Assembly (NCBI GenBank): GCA_036365455.1
Contig: JAWQUS010000026.1
Span: 13,162,001 to 13,226,000 of the forward strand
From: Macrosoma leucophasiata
Taxonomy: Eukaryota > Arthropoda > Insecta > Lepidoptera > Hedylidae
DNA length: 64,000 nt
Reading direction: 5' to 3'
A program made the translations under genes and the position numbers. Of this stretch, positions 54,628 to 63,977 are shown in pieces. The notes below the pieces were generated by a model, which was not told where the DNA came from, did no database searches, and saw only the letters and a program-made list of their open reading frames with translations. How positions within the stretch are numbered: the first letter of the stretch is position 1; every line of letters begins with the position of its first letter.

Positions 54628-56266
54628 CCTTTTTCTTCTTTTGCGCTCCATTCAGTTTTTTTTGATAAATAGGCTACTGGTTTTTCTTTACCATCTAGTT
54701 GTACTTGTTTTAAAATTGCTCCAACACCCAGCAGAGAACCATCAGTATAAATATTTATTGGTAGATTTTGATCATAAATTTCTAGTATTGGCTGTGAACA
54801 CAAGAGACTCTTTATTTTTTCAAACGCATTTTGACATTCTTCAGACCAAACAAACTTTTGATTTTTTCTTAGCAAATTATGTAATGGGTCAAGAATTATT
54901 GCGCTCCTTGGTATATATTTATGGTAAAAGTTTACTTTTCCCAAAAATTGTCGAATATTCTTCTGTGTTTTTGGTACTGGAAATTCTTTTATCGAAATGA
55001 GATTGTCCTTCAGTGGTTGGATAGAATTATATTGAATGATATGTCCCAGGTATTTTACCGAATCTGATGCAAATGTACATTTTATAAATTTTAGTCGAAA
55101 TCCTTCCGTTTGAATTGCTTCTAGTAACTGTTTCAAGTGACTTATGTGTTCATCAAATGAGTTTGAAAATATCAGGATGTCATCTATATAATTGACAGCA
55201 AAATCGGTTAGTTTATATTTTCTAAGTATGTTACACAATATTCTTTGAAATATTGCTGGAGCAGTCTTCAAACCAAATGGTAGGCAAGTCCATTGAAAGT
55301 GTCCCTCTTGAGTTACAAACCCTGTCTTCTTCCTGTCCTCTACTCGTAGAGGTATAGACCAAAAAGCTGAATTAACGTCTAAGCTTGTAAAAAATTTGCA
55401 ATTTCTTGTTTTTGTCATTAAATCGTCAATTAATGGGAAGGGTTGAGCCTGAGGAACTACAATTTTATTTAAATCCCTGAAGTCTATACAGAGCCTTGAT
55501 TTTTTATTTTCTTCCTTTTTAAATGTCAAAGTTACTGGTGCTGCGAATGGACTATAAGATTCTTCTATAAGCGCATTATCCAATAATTCGGCTATTTGTT
55601 CTGCTATCTCTTTTTTGTCTTTTCTGGTGCATCTGTATGGCCTCTTGCTGCAGTATTTATCCATTAATAAATCTATTCTTGCTTCATATCCTTTAACCAT
55701 TCCCACGTCATACTTGTTTTTGGCAAAAACTGATTGATATTGTTGTATTAGCTTATTTATTTCTTCCCTTTTATCATCATCTAAATGACCAACCTTTATT
55801 TCAAATTCCTCTTTTTTGATATGTTCATTAAAATTAATTTTGTTTTCGTTTTCATATTTATTACCTTCATTATCACCTTCGTCTATCTTTTTCTCCATTT
55901 TTTTACTATTCTTTTCATGTAAGTATTGTTTCTGAGTTATTTTTAACTCCTCATTTTGTATTAGCTTGTATTTCTTTATCATATCTAATCCTATTAAGAA
56001 ATCATATCTGAATTTGTGTTCGTCAATGATGTACACATCCACATTTTCTTCTATTTCAAAAATTTTTATTTTTAAATTTGTCAAACCACTTGTTTTTTGG
56101 ACACCATTAATTGTTACTATATTTTCTTCATTCGAGTTATGTCCTTTTGTATTTAGTTTTAGTAATTTGGAATTAATTAGAGATACATTTGAACCTGAAT
56201 CGTATACTCCATAAATTTCTAATTTATTATTTAACAGTAGTTTGATCTTAATTAATGGTGTCACTA
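54600..56266 (-). pseudogene. pol: pol, 5' part: protease, RT, RNase H start
   Basis: Numbered from a GTG at 56264 (554 codons to the premature stop). The aspartic protease has D22-S-G in GVYDSGSNVSLIN, and a second strand follows (FLIGLDMIKKY, 89-99). The RT has LCIDFRDLN (258-266), catalytic D296 in FTSLDVNSAF, FGLKTAP (330-336) and the YIDD box (359-362). RNase H begins at YTDGS (D508). Pol makes DNA from the element's RNA in cytoplasmic particles. There is no ATG near the start; the frame overlaps gag and is reached by -1 frameshifting at 56270-56276, giving a Gag-Pol fusion. The part ends in an artificial tail after the single-base shift at 54628, so RNase H and integrase would not be made unless that base is an error. 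Confidence 0.92.
54628..54629 (-). other. Single-base frameshift in RNase H
   Basis: At the plus-strand CC (sense GG, after a GAAGAAAAA run) one base too many shifts the reading frame within RNase H. The upstream frame then stops at 54600, about 10 codons later. A homopolymer-adjacent indel fits either a real mutation or a sequencing error. Confidence 0.8.
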
Positions 56267-57403
56267 CTAGTTTTTTTGTTCTGTTTCATTTAACTCTGCT
56301 TCAATCACTGAATTATTTACATGTTTAATATATCTTTTATTTAATTTATCATCTTCTCTAACTCTAAACCAGCATGCAGCTTCGGAATGATAGCGAACCC
56401 CTTTATTTAATTTTACGCATATTTTGCATGGATAACGTCCTTCATTTGTAATATTTATCCTTTGATTTTCATACTTTCTGTACGTTCCATTTCTATTTTT
56501 ATTTACCAAATGTTCATACTTTCTCACCTCATTGAATAAACATACTATATCGTTCATTGCTTCTCTATTTATCTTCTCTAATACAAAACCTGGCAAACCT
56601 ACCGCTATCAGATCCACCAGTGTACCTGTATCAATTGAATTTCTCATGTCCAATAAAAGTTTTTCCTTCTTAATGGCATAGTCCACTAATGAACCATCCT
56701 TATATTTAAATAACAATGCATAGGTCACTTGGTTCCAGTTTTGGTTTGCAAATGACTCACACAACTTTTCTTTCCAAACTATCCACTCTGAGTTGAGTGT
56801 TAATTTTATAATCATTGAGCTGTACCAATCAACACAACTTTTATCCATAAATAGTCGGAGAATCTCAATTTTTTGTTCATCTTTCATAATACCGAAGCGA
56901 GAACATTCTCTCTCAAAAATGTCAATCCATTGCCTTGCATTCGAGTTTTTGCTCGTAAATTTCTCAATCACAAACTTCTCTGCGACATATTTTAGATTCT
57001 GTTTTTTTAAATCATGTGTATTTTCTATTAACTTTGTAAACATTTCTTCCAATGAATTCAAATCTCTAATTTGTTCTTCAGATGCTCGGCTATGTTCAAT
57101 TTCCTCCAGATATTGTTCTCCAAATTGTAAGTTACCATCAGCATCTATGTAAATTTCTCGTAATTTATCTGTCATAGTTATCCAAACTCTTCGTGTCTGA
57201 TGTCTTTTCTTTAAACTATTTTTTACTTTGTTGTACACGGCTGTCTCAATTAATTCTTCGTGAAATCCAACAGACTGTAATTCCTCTGGTATAGCAAATT
57301 TTTTTTCATCTTTAGTTGTGATTGAGGTTACACAACAAATATTAGATTTTCCATCATTCGCCGGTAAAATCGTGAATTCAAAACGTAACTGCTCCATTTG
57401 CAT
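56267..57403 (-). CDS. gag: gag, intact
   Basis: 378 codons from the first ATG after the 5' LTR (25 bases downstream). Gag forms the particle that packages the element's RNA. Visible: a long helical, Lys/Glu-rich middle region as in other retrotransposon capsids, and a C-terminal zinc finger C326-X2-C329-X9-H339-X4-C344 followed by a W-F pair. This spacing is longer than the classical retroviral CX2CX4HX4C knuckle. A second in-frame ATG lies at codon 3. The stop TAG follows directly on the slippery heptamer that gives access to pol. No stop or frameshift is present, so Gag alone is predicted to be made. Confidence 0.88.
   Translation of the reverse strand: MQMEQLRFEFTILPANDGKSNICCVTSITTKDEKKFAIPEELQSVGFHEELIETAVYNKVKNSLKKRHQTRRVWITMTDKLREIYIDADGNLQFGEQYLEEIEHSRASEEQIRDLNSLEEMFTKLIENTHDLKKQNLKYVAEKFVIEKFTSKNSNARQWIDIFERECSRFGIMKDEQKIEILRLFMDKSCVDWYSSMIIKLTLNSEWIVWKEKLCESFANQNWNQVTYALLFKYKDGSLVDYAIKKEKLLLDMRNSIDTGTLVDLIAVGLPGFVLEKINREAMNDIVCLFNEVRKYEHLVNKNRNGTYRKYENQRINITNEGRYPCKICVKLNKGVRYHSEAACWFRVREDDKLNKRYIKHVNNSVIEAELNETEQKN
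56270..56276 (-). promoter_or_regulatory. -1 ribosomal frameshift heptamer A AAA AAC
   Basis: In the gag frame the last codons are CAA AAA AAC TAG. Slipping one base back on A AAA AAC moves the ribosome into a frame that passes the stop and continues into pol without interruption. This is the classical X XXY YYZ form. A downstream stimulatory structure was not searched. Confidence 0.8.
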
Positions 57404-57418
57404 CTTTTTATAAACAAA

Positions 57419-57428
57419 ATTGTCGTTT
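57419..57428 (-). other. Putative self-priming site
   Basis: In sense AAACGACAAT starts at the first base after the 5' LTR. It is the exact complement of ATTGTCGTTT inside the LTR (plus 57563-57572, and 52891-52900). There is no TGG as would be needed for pairing with a tRNA CCA end. Confidence 0.55.
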
Positions 57429-57787
57429 TATAAGTCTATTTTACTACATGAAAGAAATAAACCTTGTGTTGCTGTAAAGAAGATTTATTGTTAGTTTTTT
57501 TTATACAGAGACTATTTTATTTAGGTAATATAAAACAATATGAACTCAAACCTGTAAAGAAGAAACGACAATGAAAGTTTATTCTTTCACTTTTAAAACA
57601 TAAAATAATATAATATTAAAATTTTCATTGATTATCCAATTATCCAAACTCGTATTTAAATCTGTCATCTGACATTCTGAATTCGTTTCTTCTTTAAAAT
57701 CAGACAATTAAAAAGTTAAAAACTATAACCAAACTTCATGGTAAGTAAACACACAGAGTGCGAAGAAAGAAATAGTATTTCTTTACA
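57429..57787 (-). repeat. 5' LTR with probable promoter
   Basis: It is 359 bp, the same length as the 3' LTR. In sense a TTTTAAAA box lies about 19-26 bases before TCATTG, an initiator-like sequence whose A (plus 57572) is the first base of the segment complementary to the primer site. If transcription starts there, U3 is about 215 bp and R plus U5 about 144 bp. Confidence 0.9.
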
Positions 57788-58026
57788 TGTATCTTCACGC
57801 CAGGTCCGCAGACGGGGTAGGCTGAGAGTGTAGAGCGCCAGATATCCCGGCGCTGACATGCCTCTCGTGCCCCATCTACCTTCATCATCTTCATACATGC
57901 ACGCCGATTCCTAAGACTTGACCGCACCATCAGACAGAACTCGACCTATTTGGTCATGATAGGTCAGTCTTGGACTTTCTGGGCCTCTGCTACCATCCAC
58001 ATTCGCATTGTATATCTGTTTAGTCA
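57788..58026 (-). pseudogene. Family H LINE fragment, target of the LTR element
   Basis: The reverse complement of TGTATCTTCACGCCAGGTCC is the ORF end and tail of family H. The left remainder of the tail (TATGTATGTATG) is at 52720-52735, now 5 kb away. The frame has small deletions compared with 15911-16175. TGTA at 57788-57791 is the right target duplication. Confidence 0.7.
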
Positions 58027-58077
58027 GATTAACAGTAAATATAATTGAAATTATTAAAAATTTGTTAAACAGTTACC

Positions 58078-58358
58078 TGGTGGTAGATCTCCAGTGTCGG
58101 AGCTCGCAGGCGTAGGCACCACGGCATTACCTAATATACTTGCCGCTAAATGATAGTGTTCAGCACTATCGTGTTCCGGTCAGGTGGTAATGTACGGCCC
58201 TGTAATTTCCGGCACACAGGCATAACGCCTTAGGCATCAGGAGTGGTAACGCATCTGCATTTTGACCTTGGTTTTTGTGTGGGTATCTATAAGCTGCAGT
58301 CATTACTTAACATCAATGTGAACTGCATGCTTGTTTGCCACTTCCATCAAATAAAAAA
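58078..58358 (+). repeat. LINE-B 3' end, near full length
   Basis: It runs from CTGGTGGTAGATCTCC to CTTCCATCAAATAAAAAAT. Confidence 0.8.
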
Positions 58359-58507
58359 TATCAAGACAAGTTTGAGAAACTTTACTAAAGGAGAATGATA
58401 CTGTTCCATACATTTTTGGGCCAAGTGTTAACACTCTACAAATTATGTCATTTTCAAATGACTACAAACTACAAAGCAAATAATTTGAAATTCGGGCATT
58501 TTTTGGA

Positions 58508-58650
58508 ATTGCGTTGCGAATTCAGATGCGTTACCAATCCTGAGGCCTACGGTGTTATGCCTCTGTGCCGGCAATTACAGGGCTGCACATTATCACCTGA
58601 CCGGAACACGATAGTACTGAGGACTCCCATTTATCGGCAAGTATATTAAA
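58508..58650 (-). repeat. LINE-B 3' end, internal piece
   Basis: CAGATGCGTTACCAATCCTG to GGCAAGTATATTA; both ends are missing. Confidence 0.65.
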
Positions 58651-58683
58651 GGTCCTAAGGTCGATATGCAATATTTCTCGATA

Positions 58684-58867
58684 TCTTAATATATATAAAT
58701 CTCGTGTCACAATGTTTGTCCTCAATGGACTCCTAAACCACTTAACCTATTATAATAAAATTCGCACACCATGTGCAGTTCGATCCTACTTGAGAGATAG
58801 GATAGCTTACATTACGCTATGACTAATAGGAACAGAGCAGCGCGGGCGAAGCCGGGGCGGGCCGCTA
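58684..58867 (+). mobile_element. Helitron-like element, GGGCCGCTAG type
   Basis: It starts TCTTAATATATATAAATC and ends GCGGGCGAAGCCGGGGCGGGCCGCTAG before a T. The last 30 bp equal those of 26441-26635, while the rest is different. Confidence 0.6.
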
Positions 58868-59022
58868 GTATTCTATATGTGACTATATGAAAGGGAGTGT
58901 CTTGTCTTGTTTTAGTACATATAGGTTAAAGATTCACGATACATTTTTAAGCCTATCAGTCTTACTAGTTCACGTTAAGTTTCACGTGATATATCATAAA
59001 GAGTTACTATCCAACACAGTTA

Positions 59023-59646
59023 GGGTCATAGCTCACTAGAGCCACCAGAGCACCCGACCTGGGGTGCTACCGCCTATCTGTATTGCTGCTGACATTGTCG
59101 TTGCTGTCAAATTTTCATGTCGATTTGTAGCTCCTTTAAAAGTAGTATTGATAATCTGATTGATGTTCTCGTTTTCGTAGGAGATAAACAAGCGATAATG
59201 GTAGATTTAGAAGACGAATATTTCGATTATTGTTATTAAGTTAAAGTAAAAATCGACTTTAAAAGTAGACAGCAATGACAATGACGACAGCAATGTCGAT
59301 AGGCGGTCGTACCCCAGCACCCGACTGCCTCGAGCGGTCTGCACGCATTACATCCACTCCGCTCCGTATCGCCTCTACCGCAAGCCGTCAACGCGCGGGC
59401 GGCGCGCGGTTTACGCGCGAGCGGCGCGCGGTTTACGCGCGAGCGGCGCGATGTTTACGCGCGGACGGCGAGCGGACCACTCGGTGACTAGCTTGTCTTG
59501 CGTTGACTTTGCATTGCCAACGCGCTGTTTCCAAATGGACCGCGCGCCGTCCGCGAGTGGTCCGTGAGTGGTATACAAGTAACATCGCGTCGTTCGTCCG
59601 TACCGGTGCTGGTCGGGTGCCGGGTGGCTGTAGTGAGCTATGACCC
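59023..59646. mobile_element. Harbinger-like MITE, 624 bp
   Basis: The ends are GGGTCATAGCTCACTA from both sides, with inverted similarity over about 38 bp to CACCCGACC. TTA flanks both (59020-59022, 59647-59649), as for PIF/Harbinger targets. The interior is GC-rich from about 59290 to 59560 and includes a tandem repeat. Open frames over the tandem repeat (Arg/Ala-rich) are not genes. Confidence 0.8.
59394..59475. repeat. 22-bp GC-rich tandem repeat inside the MITE
   Basis: Three and a half units of GCGCGAGCGGCGCGCGGTTTAC with minor changes. Confidence 0.85.
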
Positions 59647-60089
59647 TTAAATTGGATAAATTCAATAAATGTAACTGCGCATTATTATTTATGAAGACCT
59701 TGTGAGTTCCGATATCTCTGGATGTTTACAAGGACTAACTGAACGGAGGATCAACGCAATATCATCTCTATTACTATGTTATAAGAGTCATGGTGTTATC
59801 CAATAAAATTATTCATTTCTTGGTAAATCGACATATAAATTAACACCCGTCTTCAGTATCACGATTCGTCAAATTTATTACTTCAATATGAAGGGTCGTA
59901 TATCAAATGTTTTACTTGTGTTGATATGAGACCTGGGACTTCGGTGTGTGTTTCTGTTTGTGTAAACAACTGTCTACGAGAGCCTAGGAAGACCAAGACT
60001 GATTTATCTTCACCAAAAACGTCAAGTTTAATAATTGGCTCGGTGGTGTAATGAAGTAGATAATGACGTATAGGTATTTGGCTCAGTAG

Positions 60090-60310
60090 TTTTTTTTATG
60101 TAATGAGGTGGCAAACAAGCATGAAGTTCATATTGATGTTAAATTGTTAAATGATGACTGCAGCCTAGACACCCACACAAAGACCGGAGGTCAAAATACA
60201 GATGCGTTGCCACCCCTGAGACCTTAGTTATTGTCTCTGTGATAGTTATTATGGGGCCATACCTACCATTAACACTAAACATACCTACCATTTGGTGGCA
60301 GATAGATAAA
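60090..60310 (-). repeat. LINE-B 3' end, second subfamily
   Basis: TTTTTTTATGTAATGAGGTGGC to ACCATTTGGTGGCAGATAG, with ACCTTAGTTATTGTCTCTGTG as in 14871-15134. Confidence 0.65.
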
Positions 60311-60411
60311 TTTACCACCAACACACTGCAACCTTTGAACTCGTAAAAAAAACAATATCGATAATGAATACAGAGATTTTTTCATGAAATTTAATTAATG
60401 CATGCCTGATT

Positions 60412-60757
60412 AATAATGGCAACCCATTATACGTCCCACTGCTGGGCACGAGTCACTCCCCTTTTTGGGGGGAGGCCTGGAGCTTACTCCACCACGCTGC
60501 TCCAATGCGGATTGGTTGAGGAGGGTGGGTTAGTGGCCAACCCGAATGTTTTCAAACCGCCCATAAGACCTCCGACATGGTTTAACGACAGCTATCTATT
60601 GATAGCAACCGGGACCGACGGCTTAACGTGCCCTCCGAAGCACAGAAACGCGCATTTTAATTTGCCACTAGCGGTCATCACACACCCGACCGCGCCCGTA
60701 TTGCTTAACCGAGTAGATCGCTTACGACCTACACCATCCGCGGGGCCATGCGCGCTT
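60412..60757 (-). mobile_element. SINE-A, full length with target duplication
   Basis: The 11-bp repeat CATGCCTGATT flanks it exactly (60401-60411, 60758-60768). The sense order is the GAAGCGCGCATGGCC head, CGATCTACTCGG, TTCGGAGGGCACGTTAAGCC, GGTCCCGGTTGC, AACCCACCC, GGAGTAAGCTCCAGGCC, CCCAGCAGTGGGACG and an ATT tail. This fixes both ends of the family at about 346 bp. Open frames within it are not genes. Confidence 0.88.
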
Positions 60758-61007
60758 CATGCCTGATTGCTACTCATTAAATACACCTAAAAAGGATTTT
60801 TCGTGTCAAATGTCAATAACCACTTAACAATTTTATCACAAATCAATAATTCTATTGTGATAATACTTTTATCACCCTGCAATAACATTTGATAAGATTA
60901 AATGAATGACCTAAATAAAGGTTGATTGTTAAAGTTAAGTTCTTATTTGAGCCATTAGGAGCCGAAACGGTTCTTAATTGGGGCCGAAACGATAGGTCCG
61001 TGGGACC

Positions 61008-61064
61008 GTGGGATTACTGCAGAAGAATAACGTCCACTGCTGGACAAAGCCTTCCCCAAAGACA
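61008..61064 (-). pseudogene. RTE-type LINE tail
   Basis: Plus-strand AACGTCCACTGCTGGACAAAGCCTTCCCCAAAGAC is the reversed FGEGFVQQWT coding end. Only about 50 bp remain. Confidence 0.5.
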
Positions 61065-61200
61065 ATAATACGGCCCTGTACTATCCGGCACAGAGGCATA
61101 ACACCATGGTCTTTGTGTGGGTGCCTATATAGGCTGCAGTCATCACTCAACATCAACGTGAACAACATGCTTGTTTGCCACTTCCATTACATAAAAAAAG
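61065..61200 (+). repeat. LINE-B 3' end, truncated
   Basis: It begins in the ACGGCCCTGTA segment, lacks the CCTCAGGAGTGGTAACGC part and ends TTACATAAAAAAAG. Confidence 0.7.
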
Positions 61201-61203
61201 TGT

Positions 61204-61438
61204 TGGGTTCCAAAATGTGAAAGTTTCTTTGTTTGGATGTTTGTCCATCAATCACGTCGAAACTACTGGACGGATTTTGATGAAATTTGTTATACAGACA
61301 GGGTATTAGCTGACTTAGATTATGGGATATTTTAATACCGAAAAATGTTGCTGTGGGATGCCATGGGATGATTTGATGAGTTTCCACAGGTTACGCGAAA
61401 AGTGACATACACGCGGGCGGAGCCGCAAGCAACAGCTT
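61204..61438 (+). mobile_element. Helitron-like element, degraded end
   Basis: TGGGTTCCAAAATGTGAAAG, ACTGGACGGATTTTGATGAAATTTG and the CGCGGGCGGAGCCGC hairpin are present. The terminus reads CAACAGCTTAT instead of CAACAGCTAG. Confidence 0.5.
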
Positions 61439-61521
61439 ATATGTCACTACCGCCACGCTTGGCAGGCGGATTGGTAATCGCAGTGGAGGTAATTTTATCG
61501 TGGAATGCTGCTGACCAAAAA

Positions 61522-61676
61522 CTGATGTTTGGTAATGTGCCCGGATATGTCAACAGGCTGGCCTCCTGTTACATGGGATAAAACGTAATCGGCGAATCTT
61601 GGGTGTTTGCATGTATGCTTGAATGCATGCATTTACCTCTGCCTACCTCTTCGATGAAACAGACGTGAAGTTACAG
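61522..61676 (+). repeat. SINE-G, body and 3' end
   Basis: GATGTTTGGTAATGTGCCCGG to GACGTGAAGTTACAG; head missing. Confidence 0.65.
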
Positions 61677-62196
61677 ATAAATTAATATATTAATATTGAA
61701 AGACTTCTCTACCTATAAGTTACACACAATACTACAAGAAAGCTGTAGTACATATTGAAGATGATTATAAAATTTCTTAATTCTACGGAACCTTCCTAAC
61801 ACAAGTCCGACTCGTACTTGGCCTTAAAAGAGACTTATAACTGACCTCTTTCAATGTATCAATGCAAATATCTTGTGAGTTCAAGTTGTTATAAACTTTC
61901 TGGGTCATTAACCGCTCGTTATCAGCGAGTGATAAGATTGTCTATAAACTGAATGAATTCGGTGTCGTTGACTTGCAATGTTTTTTTTAATCTTAGGTAT
62001 GTGAAGTGGAATGTAATCTGCATTTAATTTTATCGAAGTGGTTCTTTTTTACTTTTTTTAGAGGCGAAAACTTTTTTAACAGCATTTTCACTTATTGGGA
62101 TGGGTACAAATGTTCAATTCACTTTTGGATACGTGACTGGTGGATTAGCGATCGCAATGGCAGTAGCTTCATCGCAGCACGCTACTGTCCATCCCA

Positions 62197-62605
62197 TTTT
62201 TTTTATGTATTTGATAAGTGGTAAACAAGCTTGCAGTTCACATTGATGATAAGTGATGACTGCAGCCTATAGACACCCACACAAAGACCAAGGTCAAAAT
62301 GTAGATGCGTTACCACTCCTGAGGCCTAAGGTGTTATGCCTCTGTGCCGGAAATTACAGGGCCTACATTACCATCTGTCCGGAACACGATAGTGCTGGTT
62401 GTAGTGTTCAGCACTATCGTAGGCCTAGGCGTAGGTATAGTCATCACTTAACATCAATGTGAACTACATGCTTGTTTACCACTACCATTATCTGCGACAT
62501 AGAGGCAAACAATCTTGGGCCTCAGAAGTGGCATTTCATCTGTATTAAGCTGGCTGCAGTAACCATTTAGGTATCAATGTGAACTGAATGCTTTTATTTA
62601 ACACA
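62197..62605. repeat. LINE-B fold-back: minus copy, then two plus pieces
   Basis: A minus copy (62197-62396) ends ACGATAGTGCTG and is followed by GTAGTGTTCAGCACTATCGT of a plus piece to 62487, then a diverged plus piece to 62605. The joint makes a hairpin of opposite-strand ends. Confidence 0.65.
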
Positions 62606-62939
62606 ATACATAAGAAGATTATTTTTAGTAGTTAACTATCCATCTAGGTTTAATGAGGCTAGTGACATTTTCATAGACCTTTATGGCTATAATCATATTC
62701 ACTTGCCATCAAAACAGACTAGATTTTCATTTAAAGCCCATAAAAAATTTAAACAAGTATGAACTGCGATAAGGTTTAAATTTCAAATTATAAGTGAAAT
62801 AGATCGCAAATAATTATTTATAACGTTTTAAAAAACCACGTTCACGTTAACAACCTTCACACGCTCGCTTTTAATGAGCAATTGATTCAATGAATTCAAA
62901 TTATACAAATACAATCATGCAACTCTTACATTCTATAGA

Positions 62940-63210
62940 GCATAATGTTACAAAACATCGATATGTGCGCGCGCGTCACTAGCTGTAATCGTTCAGTCGT
63001 CAGTTTGAGCGCACGACGCGTCCGACGCTCCGGCCGCACTGCGGACCACTGACCTCATCGAAAAGTGAATTTGACATTGGAATTTCTTTTTTTTAAATAA
63101 GTTGCACAGGCTAAATAAATTTTTCGACCAGTTCTGGTGGATGTGAAGTGTTTCAGTGAAATTGTGCAGTGACATTTGGATGATTATCTGGATGCTTTGG
63201 ATTATAAGGT
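62940..63210 (+). promoter_or_regulatory. Possible promoter and 5' non-coding exon
   Basis: CpG dinucleotides cluster at 62968-63040 in otherwise AT-rich DNA. GTTCAGTCGTCAGTTTG at 62992 contains two initiator-like TCAGT. About 210 bases on, TTATAAGGTATAATG at 63203 could be a weak splice donor. No TATA box or downstream element was found in a standard place and no coding exon lies in the window. Confidence 0.2.
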
Positions 63211-63214
63211 ATAA

Positions 63215-63975
63215 TGTTTATTAGAGTTGCTTTCATATGAAATTATAACAAATAGTGACTTCATACCTATTCATCATCCCCATTCAGTTTTTACCAAGTT
63301 TTTAATGTCAGTATGGAACTGCGTTTCAGCTGAGAAGTTAAAACGAGCTCAGTGACAGGTGGACACTTCCTAATTGTATACTGTACTTCATTGAATATAA
63401 GTTGTGGAGGTTTAGTTACATAAATAGTATATAACTACACTGTAAACGCCTTGTTGCAGCTATAGTACCGCTACATGAATAGAAATGTCAGGTTTTTCCA
63501 AAAAAAAAATTCCTTTTTTAATTGGAATGGGATTTACTTGGACGAAACCTGATTTTATATTAATTAGAATTAATTGTAATTATATCGGTTAAACCGTCTA
63601 CGGATTGTCTACTCTTCATTATTCAATGAAGATTAGATACTTTGTCACGTTCGTTTTCTTTAGACTGTGCTTACATATTCTGATGTTAAATATGTAACAA
63701 CGTCTCCTCCTTCCTATGTAGGAGGAGGCTGAAAATAAAACATGCGTACACATCAATGTCTAATTTAAGCAACATCACGTTAGTAGAGTCCATATTTGAG
63801 CCCTTAAGGGGCTTGAATTTATTCCCAAATAAAAAGAACAGTCAGTTGTCTGTCACGAAATAAGAGTTTCATAATACCTTGAAGCCGCTGAAACAACAGA
63901 AGCATATAAATAAACTACCTACTACTTCCTGCAGTAACAATGAGCAAAACAAATGAAAAACAGAATCGACGCTGA
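63215..63975. other. AT-rich stretch without a supported feature
   Basis: No repeat family or ORF of interest was seen. Confidence 0.4.
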
Positions 63976-63977
63976 AA

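Larger units (their letters stand above)
52757..57787 (-). mobile_element. Ty3/gypsy LTR retrotransposon, nearly complete
   Basis: This 5,031-bp element is flanked by TGTA duplications and bounded by 359-bp LTRs. Order in sense: 5' LTR, a 10-nt self-complementary primer site, gag, -1 slippery site, pol (protease, RT, RNase H, integrase), purine tract, 3' LTR. RT before integrase places it in Ty3/gypsy. There is no env frame: only 37 bases separate the integrase stop from the LTR. One visible LTR difference implies recent insertion. The clade is uncertain; the CX2CX9HX4C Gag finger and a GPY motif in integrase are visible. It lies in the TGTA-repeat end of a family H LINE copy. Confidence 0.93.

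Noticed and set aside
53748..57152. Plus-strand frames of 82-138 codons opposite gag and pol
   Set aside because: They are antisense shadows of a clearly coding minus strand.
59275..59665. Arg/Ala-rich frames on both strands
   Set aside because: They are products of the 22-bp GC-rich tandem repeat in a MITE.
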